Origin: CAWINY01 sp963837635
GTDB taxonomy: Bacteria > Acidobacteriota > Terriglobia > Terriglobales > Acidobacteriaceae
DNA length: 64,000 nucleotides
NCBI GenBank assembly: GCA_963837635.1
Contig: CAWINY010000007.1
Coordinates: forward strand, 310,001 to 374,000
Direction: 5' to 3'
The stretch's first letter is position 1. The number at the start of each line of letters is the position of its first letter. Below the pieces are notes generated by a model. The model made no database searches. It was given only the letters and a program-made list of their open reading frames with translations, and was not told where the DNA came from. Positions 8,501 through 18,336 of this stretch are shown piece after piece. The translations under genes and the position numbers were made by a program.

Positions 8501-11500
8501 ATGAGTTCGGACAACAATACGAGCAAGAAAAAGGCAGAAGCGGTTTGTCCGGGCAAGAAGCTGTCCCGGCCTGAGCTGGAATCGGCGCTGAACCGGTTCG
8601 GGTCGCATGAAGATGACGCGCCGGAGTATTGGCGAAGCCTGGAAGAATTGGCGCGCACGCCGGAGTTTATGGAGCAGCTCCACCGCGAGTTTCCCAAGGG
8701 AGCCTCCGAGTGGCTGGATCCAGTCTCGCGGCGCGGCTTCCTGAAGCTGATGGGCGCTTCGCTGGCGCTGGCCGGCATGACTGCCTGCGTGAAGCAACCG
8801 CTGGAACCGATCGTCCCTTACGTCCGGCAGCCGGAAGAGATCATCCCGGGCAAGCCGCTGTTCTTCGCCACGGCGATGACCATGGGCGGCATCGGCCTTC
8901 CAGTGCTGGTGCAAAGCAATATGGGACGACCGTCAAAAGTGGACGGCAATCCGCAGCACCCGGCCGTGCTGGGTGGCAGCGACATCTTCATGCAGGCCTC
9001 GGTGCTCAACCTGTATGACCCCGACCGCTCCACCACGAATCTGTATCGCGGCCAGGTCCGCCCCTGGCTGTCAGCGGTAGCGGGCATCCGCAGCGCGGCG
9101 GCGCTGCAGCAGACCAGCGGTGGTGCGGGGATTCGCTTCCTGACCGGCTCGTGCTCTTCGCCGACGATTGCGGCGCAGATGGCGACGATTCTCAAAGCGT
9201 ATCCGCAGGCGCGCTGGTATCAGTGGGACCCGGTCAATCGCGACAACGTCTATGCCGGCGCGGCGATGGCGTTTGGACAGCCGGTCGAGACGCATTACAA
9301 GTTTCGCGAAGCCGATGCGATCCTCTCGCTGGATGCGGCCTTCCTCTCTGCCGGATTTCCCGGCACTCAGCTTTATACGCGCGACTTCGCCTCGCGCCGC
9401 CGTGCCGATCCCAAGACTCGTCCCTTCGCCACCGGCGACGAGCAACTCGTGAACGAAGCGCGCCCCATGAGCCGCTTCTACATGCTCGAGACCTCGCCCA
9501 CGAACACCGGGGCGAAGGCCGATCACTACATGCCGCTGACCACCGCGGAATTCGAGAGCTATGCCCGCATCATCGCCACTCGCATGGGTGTCAATGCTGG
9601 AGAAGGCTCGCCGCGCAATGCGGACCACGAGAAGTGGATCAGCACGCTGGTGAAGGAACTGCAGGCGCACCGCGGCGCATCGCTGGTGCTCGCGGGCGAG
9701 CAGGCTTCGCCGGAAATCCACGCCTTGGCGCACGCCATGAACGAGGTGCTGGGCAATGTCGGCAAAACGGTGTTTTACACCGACCCGGTGCACCTCAATC
9801 CCGGCAACCAGCTCAACGGGCTGAAAGAGCTGGTCAACGACATGCGCGCGGGCAAGGTCGATCTGCTGCTTATCTCCGGGACGAACCCGATCTACGACGC
9901 GCCGGTGGACCTCGGATTTAATGACGCCATGGGCAAGGTGGCGGCGAAAGTGCACCACGGCATTTACGCCGACGAAACCTCGGTTTACTGCGACTGGCAC
10001 ATCACCGGCACGCACTACCTGGAAGAGTGGAGCGACGTTCGCGCCAAAGACGGCGCCATCAGCATCGTGCAGCCGCTGATCGCTCCGCTGTACGAGGGCA
10101 AGAGCCTGCACGAGTTGCTCACGGTTTTCGGCGAAAATCCTTTGACCAGCGGCTACGATACGGTTCGCGGCTATTGGCAAACGCAGCACCCAGGCGATAA
10201 TTTCGAACCCTGGTGGCGCAAGGCGGTGCACGACGGCTTCATCGCGGACAGCGCCTTCGCGCCGCGCAACTTGGCCGTCAAAACCACGAGCTTCGGTACA
10301 GCGCCAGACCTCAACGCCGCCGAGCAGGCGCCGGAGATGATATTCCGCCCGGATCATTCCGTCTGGGGCGGTGAATTCAGCAATAACGCCTGGCTGCAGG
10401 AGCTGCCCAAGCCGCTGACTAAAGTGACTTGGGACAACCCGACTTTGATGTGCCCGCGCATGGCGCAACGCATGGGGTTGGCGCAGGGCGACGTTGTCGA
10501 ACTCGCATGGCAGGGCCAGAAGACAACTGGTGCGATTTGGATTAATCCGGGGCATCCCGATCACGCCATCACCGTGTACCTCGGATATGGACGCGAGCGC
10601 GCCGGCCGCGCGGGCAATGGCGCCGGCTTCAACGTGTATCAGGTGCGCACGGCGTCAGCTCCCTGGGTGGCCTCGGGAGTCAAAATCCGGCGGACCGGCG
10701 ACAGCTACCAGCTGATTACCACCCAGGGCTTCCAATCGATGGAGGGCCGCCCTCAGGTTCGCGAAGCGACCCTGGAGCAGTTCGAGAAGAATCCGCAGTT
10801 TGCGCATCAGGAACCGGCACCGCCGCGCGAGCTCACGCTCTATCCGAGCTACCCCTACAAAGACAACGCCTGGGGCATGGCGATCGACATGAATGCCTGC
10901 GTGGGATGCAATGCCTGCATGATCGCCTGCCAGTCGGAGAACAACGTCGCAGTGGTGGGTAAGGATCAGGTGGCGCGCGGCCGTCACATGCACTGGCTGC
11001 GGGTGGATACCTATTACCACGGCGATCTCGACAACCCACGCAAGCTCTTCCAGCCCGTGCCCTGCATGCAATGCGAGAACGCGCCCTGTGAGCTGGTGTG
11101 CCCGGTGAACGCCACCGTGCACAGCACCGAGGGCCTGAATGACATGGTCTACAACCGGTGCGTGGGCACGCGCTATTGCTCCAATAACTGCCCCTACAAG
11201 GTGCGCCGCTTCAACTTCCTGCTGTTCCAGGACTGGACCACGCCGCAATACAAGATGATGCGCAATCCCGAGGTCACCGTGCGCAGCCGCGGGGTCATGG
11301 AGAAGTGCACCTACTGCATCCAGCGCATCACCAAGGGGCGCATTGCCGCCGAGGAACAGAACCGCCCGGTCCGCGATGGCGAAGTCCGGCCGGCTTGCCA
11401 GCAGGCTTGTCCCGCGGATGCCATTGTCTTCGGCAACATCAATGACACCAACTCCCGCGTGGCCAAATTGAAGGACACGCCGTTGAACTACGGCCTGCTG

Positions 11501-11712
11501 GAAGACCTGAACACGCGCCCGCGGACCACGTACTTGGCCATCGTGAACAACCCCAATCCGGAGCTTCCGGTGCGCTCCGAAGAAGCACCATCCCAAAACG
11601 CGAGTAGCGCCGTCGTCCCCCACCCTGGCAAGCCTGAAGCAGGCTTGCCAGGGACCCCGGTCTCGCCGGCAGGCTCTGCCTTACCCGTTTTGGGGACCCC
11701 TGAGGAGAAGTC

Positions 11713-11716
<4 letters not shown>
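8501..11716 (+). CDS. actB: Alternative complex III subunit ActB, molybdopterin-oxidoreductase-like fused to 4Fe-4S ferredoxin
   Basis: 1071 residues from the ATG at 8501. An upstream ATG at 8402 would translate the hairpin repeat and is less likely. A twin-arginine-type leader with lipobox-like cysteine (SRRGFLKLMGASLALAGMTAC) lies near residue 75. Residues about 100-760 form the molybdopterin-oxidoreductase-like half, which in ACIII carries no molybdenum cofactor. From about residue 799 the ferredoxin half has cysteine clusters CVGCNACMIAC, CMQCENAPCELVC, CVGTRYC/CPYKV, CTYC and CQQACPADA for iron-sulfur clusters. The last 35 or so residues are encoded by a dispersed DNA repeat. It ends in an ATGA overlap with actC. 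Confidence 0.93.
11608..11685. repeat. Dispersed repeat copy B, translated as the ActB C-terminus
   Basis: Near-identical to 7264-7343, sharing AAGCCTGAAGCAGGCTTGCC and GGGACCCCGGTCTCGCCGGC. Here it is read in frame and yields the low-complexity tail PGKPEAGLPGTPVSPAG at the ActB C-terminus, immediately before actC. Confidence 0.8.
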
Positions 11717-13103
<1,387 letters not shown>

Positions 13104-13107
<4 letters not shown>

Positions 13108-13637
13108 GACCTCCGATCTACGGATTGATGGCCGAATTCGACACCCCGGAAGAGATCCTGGCGGCGGCGCGCCGCACCTATGCCGAGGGGTACCGCAAGA
13201 TGGACGCCTACACGCCCTTCCCGGTGCACGACCTGGCGGAGACGATCGGCTTTCCCAAGCCCCGGGTTCCGGCGGTTGTGCTGGTAGGGGGGATCCTTGG
13301 GGGGCTCACCGCGTATCTGTTGCAGTACTGGATCAACACCATCGCGTACCCGATCAATGTCGGTGGGCGGCCATTCCATTCGTGGCCCTCGTTCATCATC
13401 GTCACCTTCGAGATGACGGTGCTGTTTGCCGGCATCGCGGCCTTCTTCGGCACCCTGGCCATGAATGGCCTGCCCATGCTTAACCATCCAGTCTTTAACG
13501 TGGACCGATTCACCAGCGCCTCGCGCGACAAGTTCTTCCTGGTGATCGAGGCCACCGACCCGCGCTTTGACGTGGAACATACCCTGAAGTTCCTTGAAAC
13601 CCTCAATGCGCGGTTCATCACGGAGGTGCCGGAATGA
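13104..13637 (+). CDS. actD: Alternative complex III subunit ActD (DUF3341)
   Basis: 177 residues from a GTG at 13104 that overlaps the actC stop. The N-terminal region carries the family motif YGLMAEFDTPEEILAAAR. Two transmembrane helices lie near residues 50-70 and 95-125 (VPAVVLVGGILGGLTAYLL, FIIVTFEMTVLFAGIAAFF). The C-terminus holds FLVIEATDPRFD. It is a structural subunit of the complex between ActC and ActE. The frame is open further upstream inside actC, but the coupled GTG is the natural start. It overlaps actE by ATGA. Confidence 0.9.
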
Positions 13638-14452
13638 AGAAGTTCCTTGGCCGCCTCCCGAAGCTACTTAAAGGCGCTGTTGGCTATTGGCTATTGGCTA
13701 TTCGCAACCTGAAGCCAATAGCCAACAGCCAACAGCCAAGAGCCAAAAGCGTTTTTAGCAGAGGGCGCCCCACATCTACCTGGGTTTGGCAGATGTGGGT
13801 CTTTGCGGCAGCGTTCCTTTCTCTTATCGTTCTCTCCGGCTGCCGCGAGGATATGCAGAACCAGCCGCGCTTCAAGCCGCTGCGCAAGAGCGACTTCTAC
13901 GCCGACGGACGCTCCTCGCGCCCGCTGGTGCCGGGCACGGTAGCCCGCGGAGAGCTGCGCGACGACACCTACTTCTATACCGGCATGGTCGGAAAGGAAG
14001 CGGGTAACGTGATGCCGTTCCCGGTTACGCGCGAAGTGCTGGAGCACGGGCGCGAGCGCTTCAATATTTATTGCGCTCCTTGCCACTCCCTTACCGGAGA
14101 CGGCAACGGCATGGTCGTGCAGCGTGGCTATCGCCGTCCGCCGTCGTATCACATTGACCGACTGCGGCAGGCGCCGCTGGGCCACTTCTTTGACGTCATC
14201 ACGAATGGCTTTGGCGCGATGCCCGACTACGCGGCCCAGGTTCCGCCGGCGGACCGGTGGGCGATCATCGCCTACATCCGCGCGCTGCAGTTGAGCCAAG
14301 CGGCCCCGGCAGCTCAGGTGCCGGAAGGCGTGTCCATGCCCTCGCCACCGCCGCCGATTCCGGGCACCCCGGGCAGCGGGCCAACACTGGCTGCGCCCGC
14401 CTCTGGCAATGCTCCGGCGGCCCCAAGCCCAACCGAAGGGGGCAAGCCATGA
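13634..14452 (+). CDS. actE: Alternative complex III subunit ActE, monoheme cytochrome c lipoprotein
   Basis: 272 residues. A heme motif CAPCH lies near residue 153, and a lipobox SLIVLSGC precedes the mature cysteine near residue 70. ActE is the small monoheme lipoprotein of ACIII. The N-terminus is odd: between MKKFLGRLPKLLKGA and the hydrophobic signal core lie about 40 residues encoded by two DNA repeats (an inverted repeat at 13677-13728 and the CCCACATCT hairpin at 13769-13799), both kept in frame. The start is fixed by the ATGA overlap with actD. The C-terminal 60 residues are proline- and alanine-rich. Confidence 0.9.
   Translation: MKKFLGRLPKLLKGAVGYWLLAIRNLKPIANSQQPRAKSVFSRGRPTSTWVWQMWVFAAAFLSLIVLSGCREDMQNQPRFKPLRKSDFYADGRSSRPLVPGTVARGELRDDTYFYTGMVGKEAGNVMPFPVTREVLEHGRERFNIYCAPCHSLTGDGNGMVVQRGYRRPPSYHIDRLRQAPLGHFFDVITNGFGAMPDYAAQVPPADRWAIIAYIRALQLSQAAPAAQVPEGVSMPSPPPPIPGTPGSGPTLAAPASGNAPAAPSPTEGGKP
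13677..13728. repeat. 16-bp perfect inverted repeat inside the actE signal region
   Basis: CTGTTGGCTATTGGCT (13677-13692) pairs exactly with AGCCAATAGCCAACAG (13713-13728). Extra tandem copies of TTGGCTA and GCCAACA flank the arms. It lies in frame in the 5' end of actE. Confidence 0.85.
13769..13799. repeat. CCCACATCT hairpin, copy 2 (inside actE)
   Basis: 9-bp arms CCCACATCT and AGATGTGGG, translated as part of the ActE pre-sequence. It is a shorter variant of the 12-bp hairpin at 8436-8471. Confidence 0.8.
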
Positions 14453-15666
14453 GCGACACCGCCCGCGTCCTCGATTTGAACCTGACGCCGCCGCCCGCGG
14501 TAGTGGCGTGGCAACACCGCGCCCTGGTCATTGGGGTGGTAGGAGCGATTGCCAGCGTTATCGGCTGGATCGTCAATGCGCAGATGTTCTACCGCGGCTA
14601 CCTGATTGCCTACATGCTCTGCCTTGGCCTGACATTGGGTTCGATGGCGTGGCTGATGATCTATCACCTCACCGGCGGACACTGGGGCACGGCGACGCGG
14701 CGCATCTTTGAAGCCGGCATGCGCACCCTGCCCATGATGATCGTCTTGTTCGCGCCCATCGTGATTGGCGTCCACTCGCTGTATCCGTGGTCGCGGCACG
14801 AGGTGCTCGCTACCGACGCGCACTTGGCCCATCTGGCCCAACAATACCTCTCGTTGCGATTCTTCCTGTTCCGGGCGGCGATCTATTTCGTGGGATGGGC
14901 TTTTCTGGCTTGGAAGCTGGACCAGGTTTCGCGCCGCCAGGACCGGCCTCCCGAAGTTTCGTTCGACGTTGTGCTTCGGCAAGTTAGCGGCCCCGGCTTG
15001 GTCTTTTACGCGCTGACCATCAGCTTTGCTTCGGTGGACTGGGTCATGTCGCTGGACCCGCACTGGAGTTCCACCATCTACGGCCTGCTCATGATGGTGG
15101 GACAGGCGATCATCAGCATGACTCTGGCCATCATGGTCGCCAACGCGCTCTTGAAATGGCAGCCGATGAGCGAGGCGATTCGCCGCTCGGAATTCCACGA
15201 TTTGGGCAAGCTGACCCTGGCCTGCGTGATGTTGTGGGGATGGTTCGCGCTCTCGCAATGGCTGATCATCTGGGCCGGCAACCTGCCGGACGAGATTACG
15301 TGGTACTTCAATCGCACCCGCGGCGGCTGGCAGTTCTGGGGGGCGGCGCTCATCTTCAGCCAGTTTGTGATCCCGTTCGTGTTCCTGCTGTCGCGTTCGC
15401 TGAAGAGCACGGCGTCCCAGCTGGCCGGGGTGGCGCTATGGCTCTTCCTCGTGCGCTGGGTGGATATGGTGTGGTTTGTAGTTCCGAACTTCCCGGATAC
15501 CGCTGGCCACTTCCAGTTCAGTTGGCTGTACGTGGCCGTTCCTGTAGGCATGACGGGCCTCTGGCTGGCCTACTTCTTCCGCAATCTGGGCAGCCGGCCG
15601 CTGCTGGCGGCCTATGACGCGCACGTTCACGAGCTGCTCGAAGAGGGTCATGAGCATGAGCACTGA
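14449..15666 (+). CDS. actF: Alternative complex III subunit ActF, integral membrane protein (NrfD-like fold, ActC homologue)
   Basis: 405 residues from the ATG at 14449 that overlaps the actE stop. It has about ten hydrophobic helices (e.g. MAWLMIYHLTGGHWG, MMIVLFAPIVIGVHSLYPW, LTLACVMLWGWFALSQWLIIWAG) and ends in a histidine/glutamate-rich tail (ELLEEGHEHEH). ActF is the second large membrane subunit of ACIII and distantly resembles ActC. The operon context on both sides supports the call strongly. Confidence 0.92.
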   Translation: MSDTARVLDLNLTPPPAVVAWQHRALVIGVVGAIASVIGWIVNAQMFYRGYLIAYMLCLGLTLGSMAWLMIYHLTGGHWGTATRRIFEAGMRTLPMMIVLFAPIVIGVHSLYPWSRHEVLATDAHLAHLAQQYLSLRFFLFRAAIYFVGWAFLAWKLDQVSRRQDRPPEVSFDVVLRQVSGPGLVFYALTISFASVDWVMSLDPHWSSTIYGLLMMVGQAIISMTLAIMVANALLKWQPMSEAIRRSEFHDLGKLTLACVMLWGWFALSQWLIIWAGNLPDEITWYFNRTRGGWQFWGAALIFSQFVIPFVFLLSRSLKSTASQLAGVALWLFLVRWVDMVWFVVPNFPDTAGHFQFSWLYVAVPVGMTGLWLAYFFRNLGSRPLLAAYDAHVHELLEEGHEHEH

Positions 15667-16183
15667 GGAACCAGGAAGAGACGCCCCGCATCCGGAGCGG
15701 ATCGCGAACCCGGAAACGATGTATGAGCGCCGGGACCTCTCTCCGCGCGCCATCCTCGGCTTCCTGATCGCGCTGGCCATCGCTGGCCTGCTGATGCACC
15801 TGGCGTTGTGGAGCATGTACAAGTACGTGGTCGGACCGTCCAACATTGAGAACGGGCCCAAGAACCCGATGGTGACTAGCAATCGCGAGCTGCGTCCCAT
15901 GGGCGGCGATCCTGCGGTGACGTTCCCCGCGCCGCGATTGCAGCCGAACGAGGTGGCCGACTTTAGCAAGTTTCGCGGCTACGAAGAGCAGATTCTGAAC
16001 AGCTATGGCTGGGTGGATCAGTCGGCCGGCGTCGTGCATATCCCAATCGACAAGGCCATGGACATCATTGCTCAAACCGGGCTGCCGACTCGGCCGGCGC
16101 CTCCGCCGCCAAACGCGGCCACAGCAACTTCGGAAGTGAGCGCCGCGCCCGGCATGAGCGCGGCTCCGAGCGGCAATCCATAG
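15650..16183 (+). CDS. Small single-pass membrane protein of the ACIII/oxidase operon
   Basis: About 177 residues. One helix (AILGFLIALAIAGLLMHLALW, residues about 35-56) is followed by a periplasmic part containing YGWVDQSAGVVHIPIDKAMDIIA and an alanine/proline-rich C-terminus. It overlaps the 3' end of actF and begins at ATG 15650 or 15656 after AAGAGGG. Proteins with the IPIDKAM motif accompany ACIII/SCO/cta genes in Acidobacteria, as I recall. It may be an accessory or assembly subunit. The exact function is unknown. Confidence 0.75.
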   Translation: MSMSTEEPGRDAPHPERIANPETMYERRDLSPRAILGFLIALAIAGLLMHLALWSMYKYVVGPSNIENGPKNPMVTSNRELRPMGGDPAVTFPAPRLQPNEVADFSKFRGYEEQILNSYGWVDQSAGVVHIPIDKAMDIIAQTGLPTRPAPPPPNAATATSEVSAAPGMSAAPSGNP

Positions 16184-16228
16184 CGAGGCCGGGAATTGCG
16201 GAAGGGAATTGAGTTTGCGAGGTAGGTC

Positions 16229-17338
16229 ATGATCGGCAAGCGAAATCCGACACCGGGAGCTGATTCACAAGCGCATGTTCTGGGGCGTCATCCTGAGCGA
16301 CCGGAGCCCTTCCTTTGGGCGGAGGAAGCGAAGGATCTCGCGCGTAGTGTCGCAGTTTCCGATTCAGAAAGCACCCACATCTGCCAAAGACGGGCAGATG
16401 TGGGGCACCCTCCATTCCTCCCTGGAAAGTGCCGTTGGGCTCGCCATTCCGTCCTGCTCATCGCCCTTGTGATCTGTGCCTTGCCCGCCTTGGCCCAGAT
16501 GGTCACCGATCCCAAGATCTCGGCGCAAACCCTGCCGCCGGACCTCGGCAATGTCTCCATCGAGCAGAAGCTGAATGCCCAGGTGCCGCTCGACTTGCCG
16601 TTCCGCGATGAGTTCGGCCAAACGGTCAAGCTGGGCGACTACTTCGTGCCCGGGCGGCCGGTAATCCTGGCGCTCGTCTACTACGACTGCCCCATGCTGT
16701 GCACCGAAGTGCTGAACGGGTTAGCCAGTTCTTTGCGCATCCTGAAGTTCGATCCGGGCAAAGAGTACCAGGTGTTGAGCGTCAGTTTCGATCCTAAGGA
16801 GAAGCCAGAACTCGCGCTGGCGAAAAAGACGGCCTATATCCGGCGGCTGAGTCGTTCGGGTGCCCAGAACGGTTGGCATTTTTTGACCGGCGACGAGCCG
16901 TCAATCAAGGCGCTGACCGAGGCGGTCGGCTTCCATTACGCCTGGGACCCGCGCATGCAGCAGTACGCGCATGCGACCTCGATCGAAATCCTCACGCCGC
17001 AGGGCAAGATCGCCCAGTACTACTACGGCATTGAATATTCCCCGAAGGACCTGCGTCTCGGGCTGGTCGAGGCCTCGCAGAACAAGATTGGCACCGTTGT
17101 CGATCAACTGCTGCTGTTCTGCTATCACTACGACCCGCGCACCGGCAGATATGGGGCTATCGTCACTCGGATTCTGCGCATTGCCGGAGCCGCGACCATC
17201 CTGATCCTGGGCGGCTTCCTTCTCCTGATGTTCCGCCGTGAGCGGAACACGCCTGAGGGCCCGGCCCATCCTTCAGGAACCACTGAGGGCACGATGGCCG
17301 CGCCGGGCGCCGATCACAATCGCGCCGGGAGGACATAA
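16229..17338 (+). CDS. SCO1/SenC copper chaperone for cytochrome oxidase, with repeat-extended N-terminus
   Basis: 369 residues. The thioredoxin-like SCO domain has the copper motif CPMLC (in VYYDCPMLCTEV) and the conserved histidine in YAHATSIEIL. A C-terminal helix (AGAATILILGGFLLLMF) anchors it. It delivers copper to the CuA centre of subunit II, encoded next. The signal core VLLIALVICALPALAQ sits near residue 80. The preceding 75 residues are encoded by an imperfect palindrome (about 16283-16345) and the CCCACATCTGCC hairpin, both in frame. No ATG, GTG or TTG lies between the hairpin and the signal core, so 16229 is the best start. Confidence 0.88.
   Translation: MIGKRNPTPGADSQAHVLGRHPERPEPFLWAEEAKDLARSVAVSDSESTHICQRRADVGHPPFLPGKCRWARHSVLLIALVICALPALAQMVTDPKISAQTLPPDLGNVSIEQKLNAQVPLDLPFRDEFGQTVKLGDYFVPGRPVILALVYYDCPMLCTEVLNGLASSLRILKFDPGKEYQVLSVSFDPKEKPELALAKKTAYIRRLSRSGAQNGWHFLTGDEPSIKALTEAVGFHYAWDPRMQQYAHATSIEILTPQGKIAQYYYGIEYSPKDLRLGLVEASQNKIGTVVDQLLLFCYHYDPRTGRYGAIVTRILRIAGAATILILGGFLLLMFRRERNTPEGPAHPSGTTEGTMAAPGADHNRAGRT
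16374..16404. repeat. CCCACATCTGCC hairpin, copy 3 (inside SCO N-terminus)
   Basis: 12-bp perfect arms CCCACATCTGCC (16374-16385) and GGCAGATGTGGG (16393-16404), a 7-base loop, translated in frame ahead of the signal peptide. Confidence 0.85.
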
Positions 17339-17344
17339 GCACGT

Positions 17345-18334
17345 ATGTGGCAGAATTTTCCTCTCTGGCCGGTCAGCGCCTCCACCATGTCGGGGCAAGT
17401 CGACGGGCTAATGCTGTTTCTGGTCGCCATCACCGGCTCGGTGACCCTGCTGATCTTCCTGGTGATCGTGTTCTTTGCCTGGAAATATCACTACCGCCGT
17501 CATAAGGCCGTGCAGATCGAAGGCTCGCTGCCGCTGGAACTGACGTGGTCGATCATGCCCATGTTCATCTTCCTCGCGTTCTTCGCCTGGGGCGCCAAGA
17601 TTTACATTACCAACGCGCGGCCGCCGGAGAACGCGATGGAGATCTACGTGGTGGCCAAGCAGTGGATGTGGAAGATACAGCACCAGGAGGGACCGCGCGA
17701 GATCAACACCCTGACCGTGCCGATTGACACTGACGTTCGCCTGACCATGATCTCGCAAGACGTCATTCACAGCTTCTACCTGCCCGCCTTTCGCATCAAA
17801 GCCGACGTGCTGCCCGGGCGTTACACCACGGAGTGGTTCCATGCGACCAAGCCCGGCCATTTCCACCTGTTCTGCGCGGAATACTGCGGCACCCAGCACT
17901 CGGGCATGATCGGCGAAGTCGTGGTGCTCGAAAAGCAGGATTACGCCGCATGGTTGCAGGGTGGCGGGGCGCAAGGAACACTCTCCTCCACCGGGCAGAA
18001 GCTCTTCCAGGAACTCGGTTGCGTCAACTGCCACCGCTCCGATACCCAGGGACGCGGCCCCAATCTGGTGGGACTCTACGGTAAGCCGGTGCTCCTGGAT
18101 GACGGCCGCATCGTTACCGCCGATGAAGCCTATGTTCGGGAATCGATCTTGCAACCTGGAGCCAAGGTGGTGGCGGGCTTCAAGAACATCATGCCGACCT
18201 TTCAGGGCATTGTCACGGAGGAGCAGTTGTTGGCGCTGATCTCCTACATCAAATCGCTGGCCACGCCGGAACAGAAGGAACCAGCCAGCAGCCGGCCCGC
18301 GGTATCACCCATGGCCGGAAGCAGAGGGCAGTAA
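17345..18334 (+). CDS. ctaC: Cytochrome c oxidase subunit II with fused cytochrome c domain (caa3 type)
   Basis: 329 residues. Two N-terminal helices (residues about 22-50 and 70-92) hold the cupredoxin domain in the periplasm. The CuA ligands are visible in CAEYCGTQHSGM with the upstream histidine in DVIHSFYLP. A C-terminal class I cytochrome c domain has CVNCH and the distal methionine in NIMPTFQG. The fusion marks a caa3-type oxidase that accepts electrons through its own heme c. It lies 7 bases after the SCO gene and 2 bases before ctaD. Confidence 0.95.
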   Translation: MWQNFPLWPVSASTMSGQVDGLMLFLVAITGSVTLLIFLVIVFFAWKYHYRRHKAVQIEGSLPLELTWSIMPMFIFLAFFAWGAKIYITNARPPENAMEIYVVAKQWMWKIQHQEGPREINTLTVPIDTDVRLTMISQDVIHSFYLPAFRIKADVLPGRYTTEWFHATKPGHFHLFCAEYCGTQHSGMIGEVVVLEKQDYAAWLQGGGAQGTLSSTGQKLFQELGCVNCHRSDTQGRGPNLVGLYGKPVLLDDGRIVTADEAYVRESILQPGAKVVAGFKNIMPTFQGIVTEEQLLALISYIKSLATPEQKEPASSRPAVSPMAGSRGQ

Positions 18335-18336
18335 GC

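Noticed and set aside
9071..10564. Long open frame antisense to actB (497 codons)
   Set aside because: It lies wholly opposite a strongly conserved gene, has arginine/valine-rich composition typical of GC-rich antisense frames and no motif.
13677..13740. Possible CRISPR-like repeats (TTGGCTA/GCCAACA units)
   Set aside because: The units are short, unspaced and form an inverted repeat inside a coding region; there are no regular spacers or cas genes.
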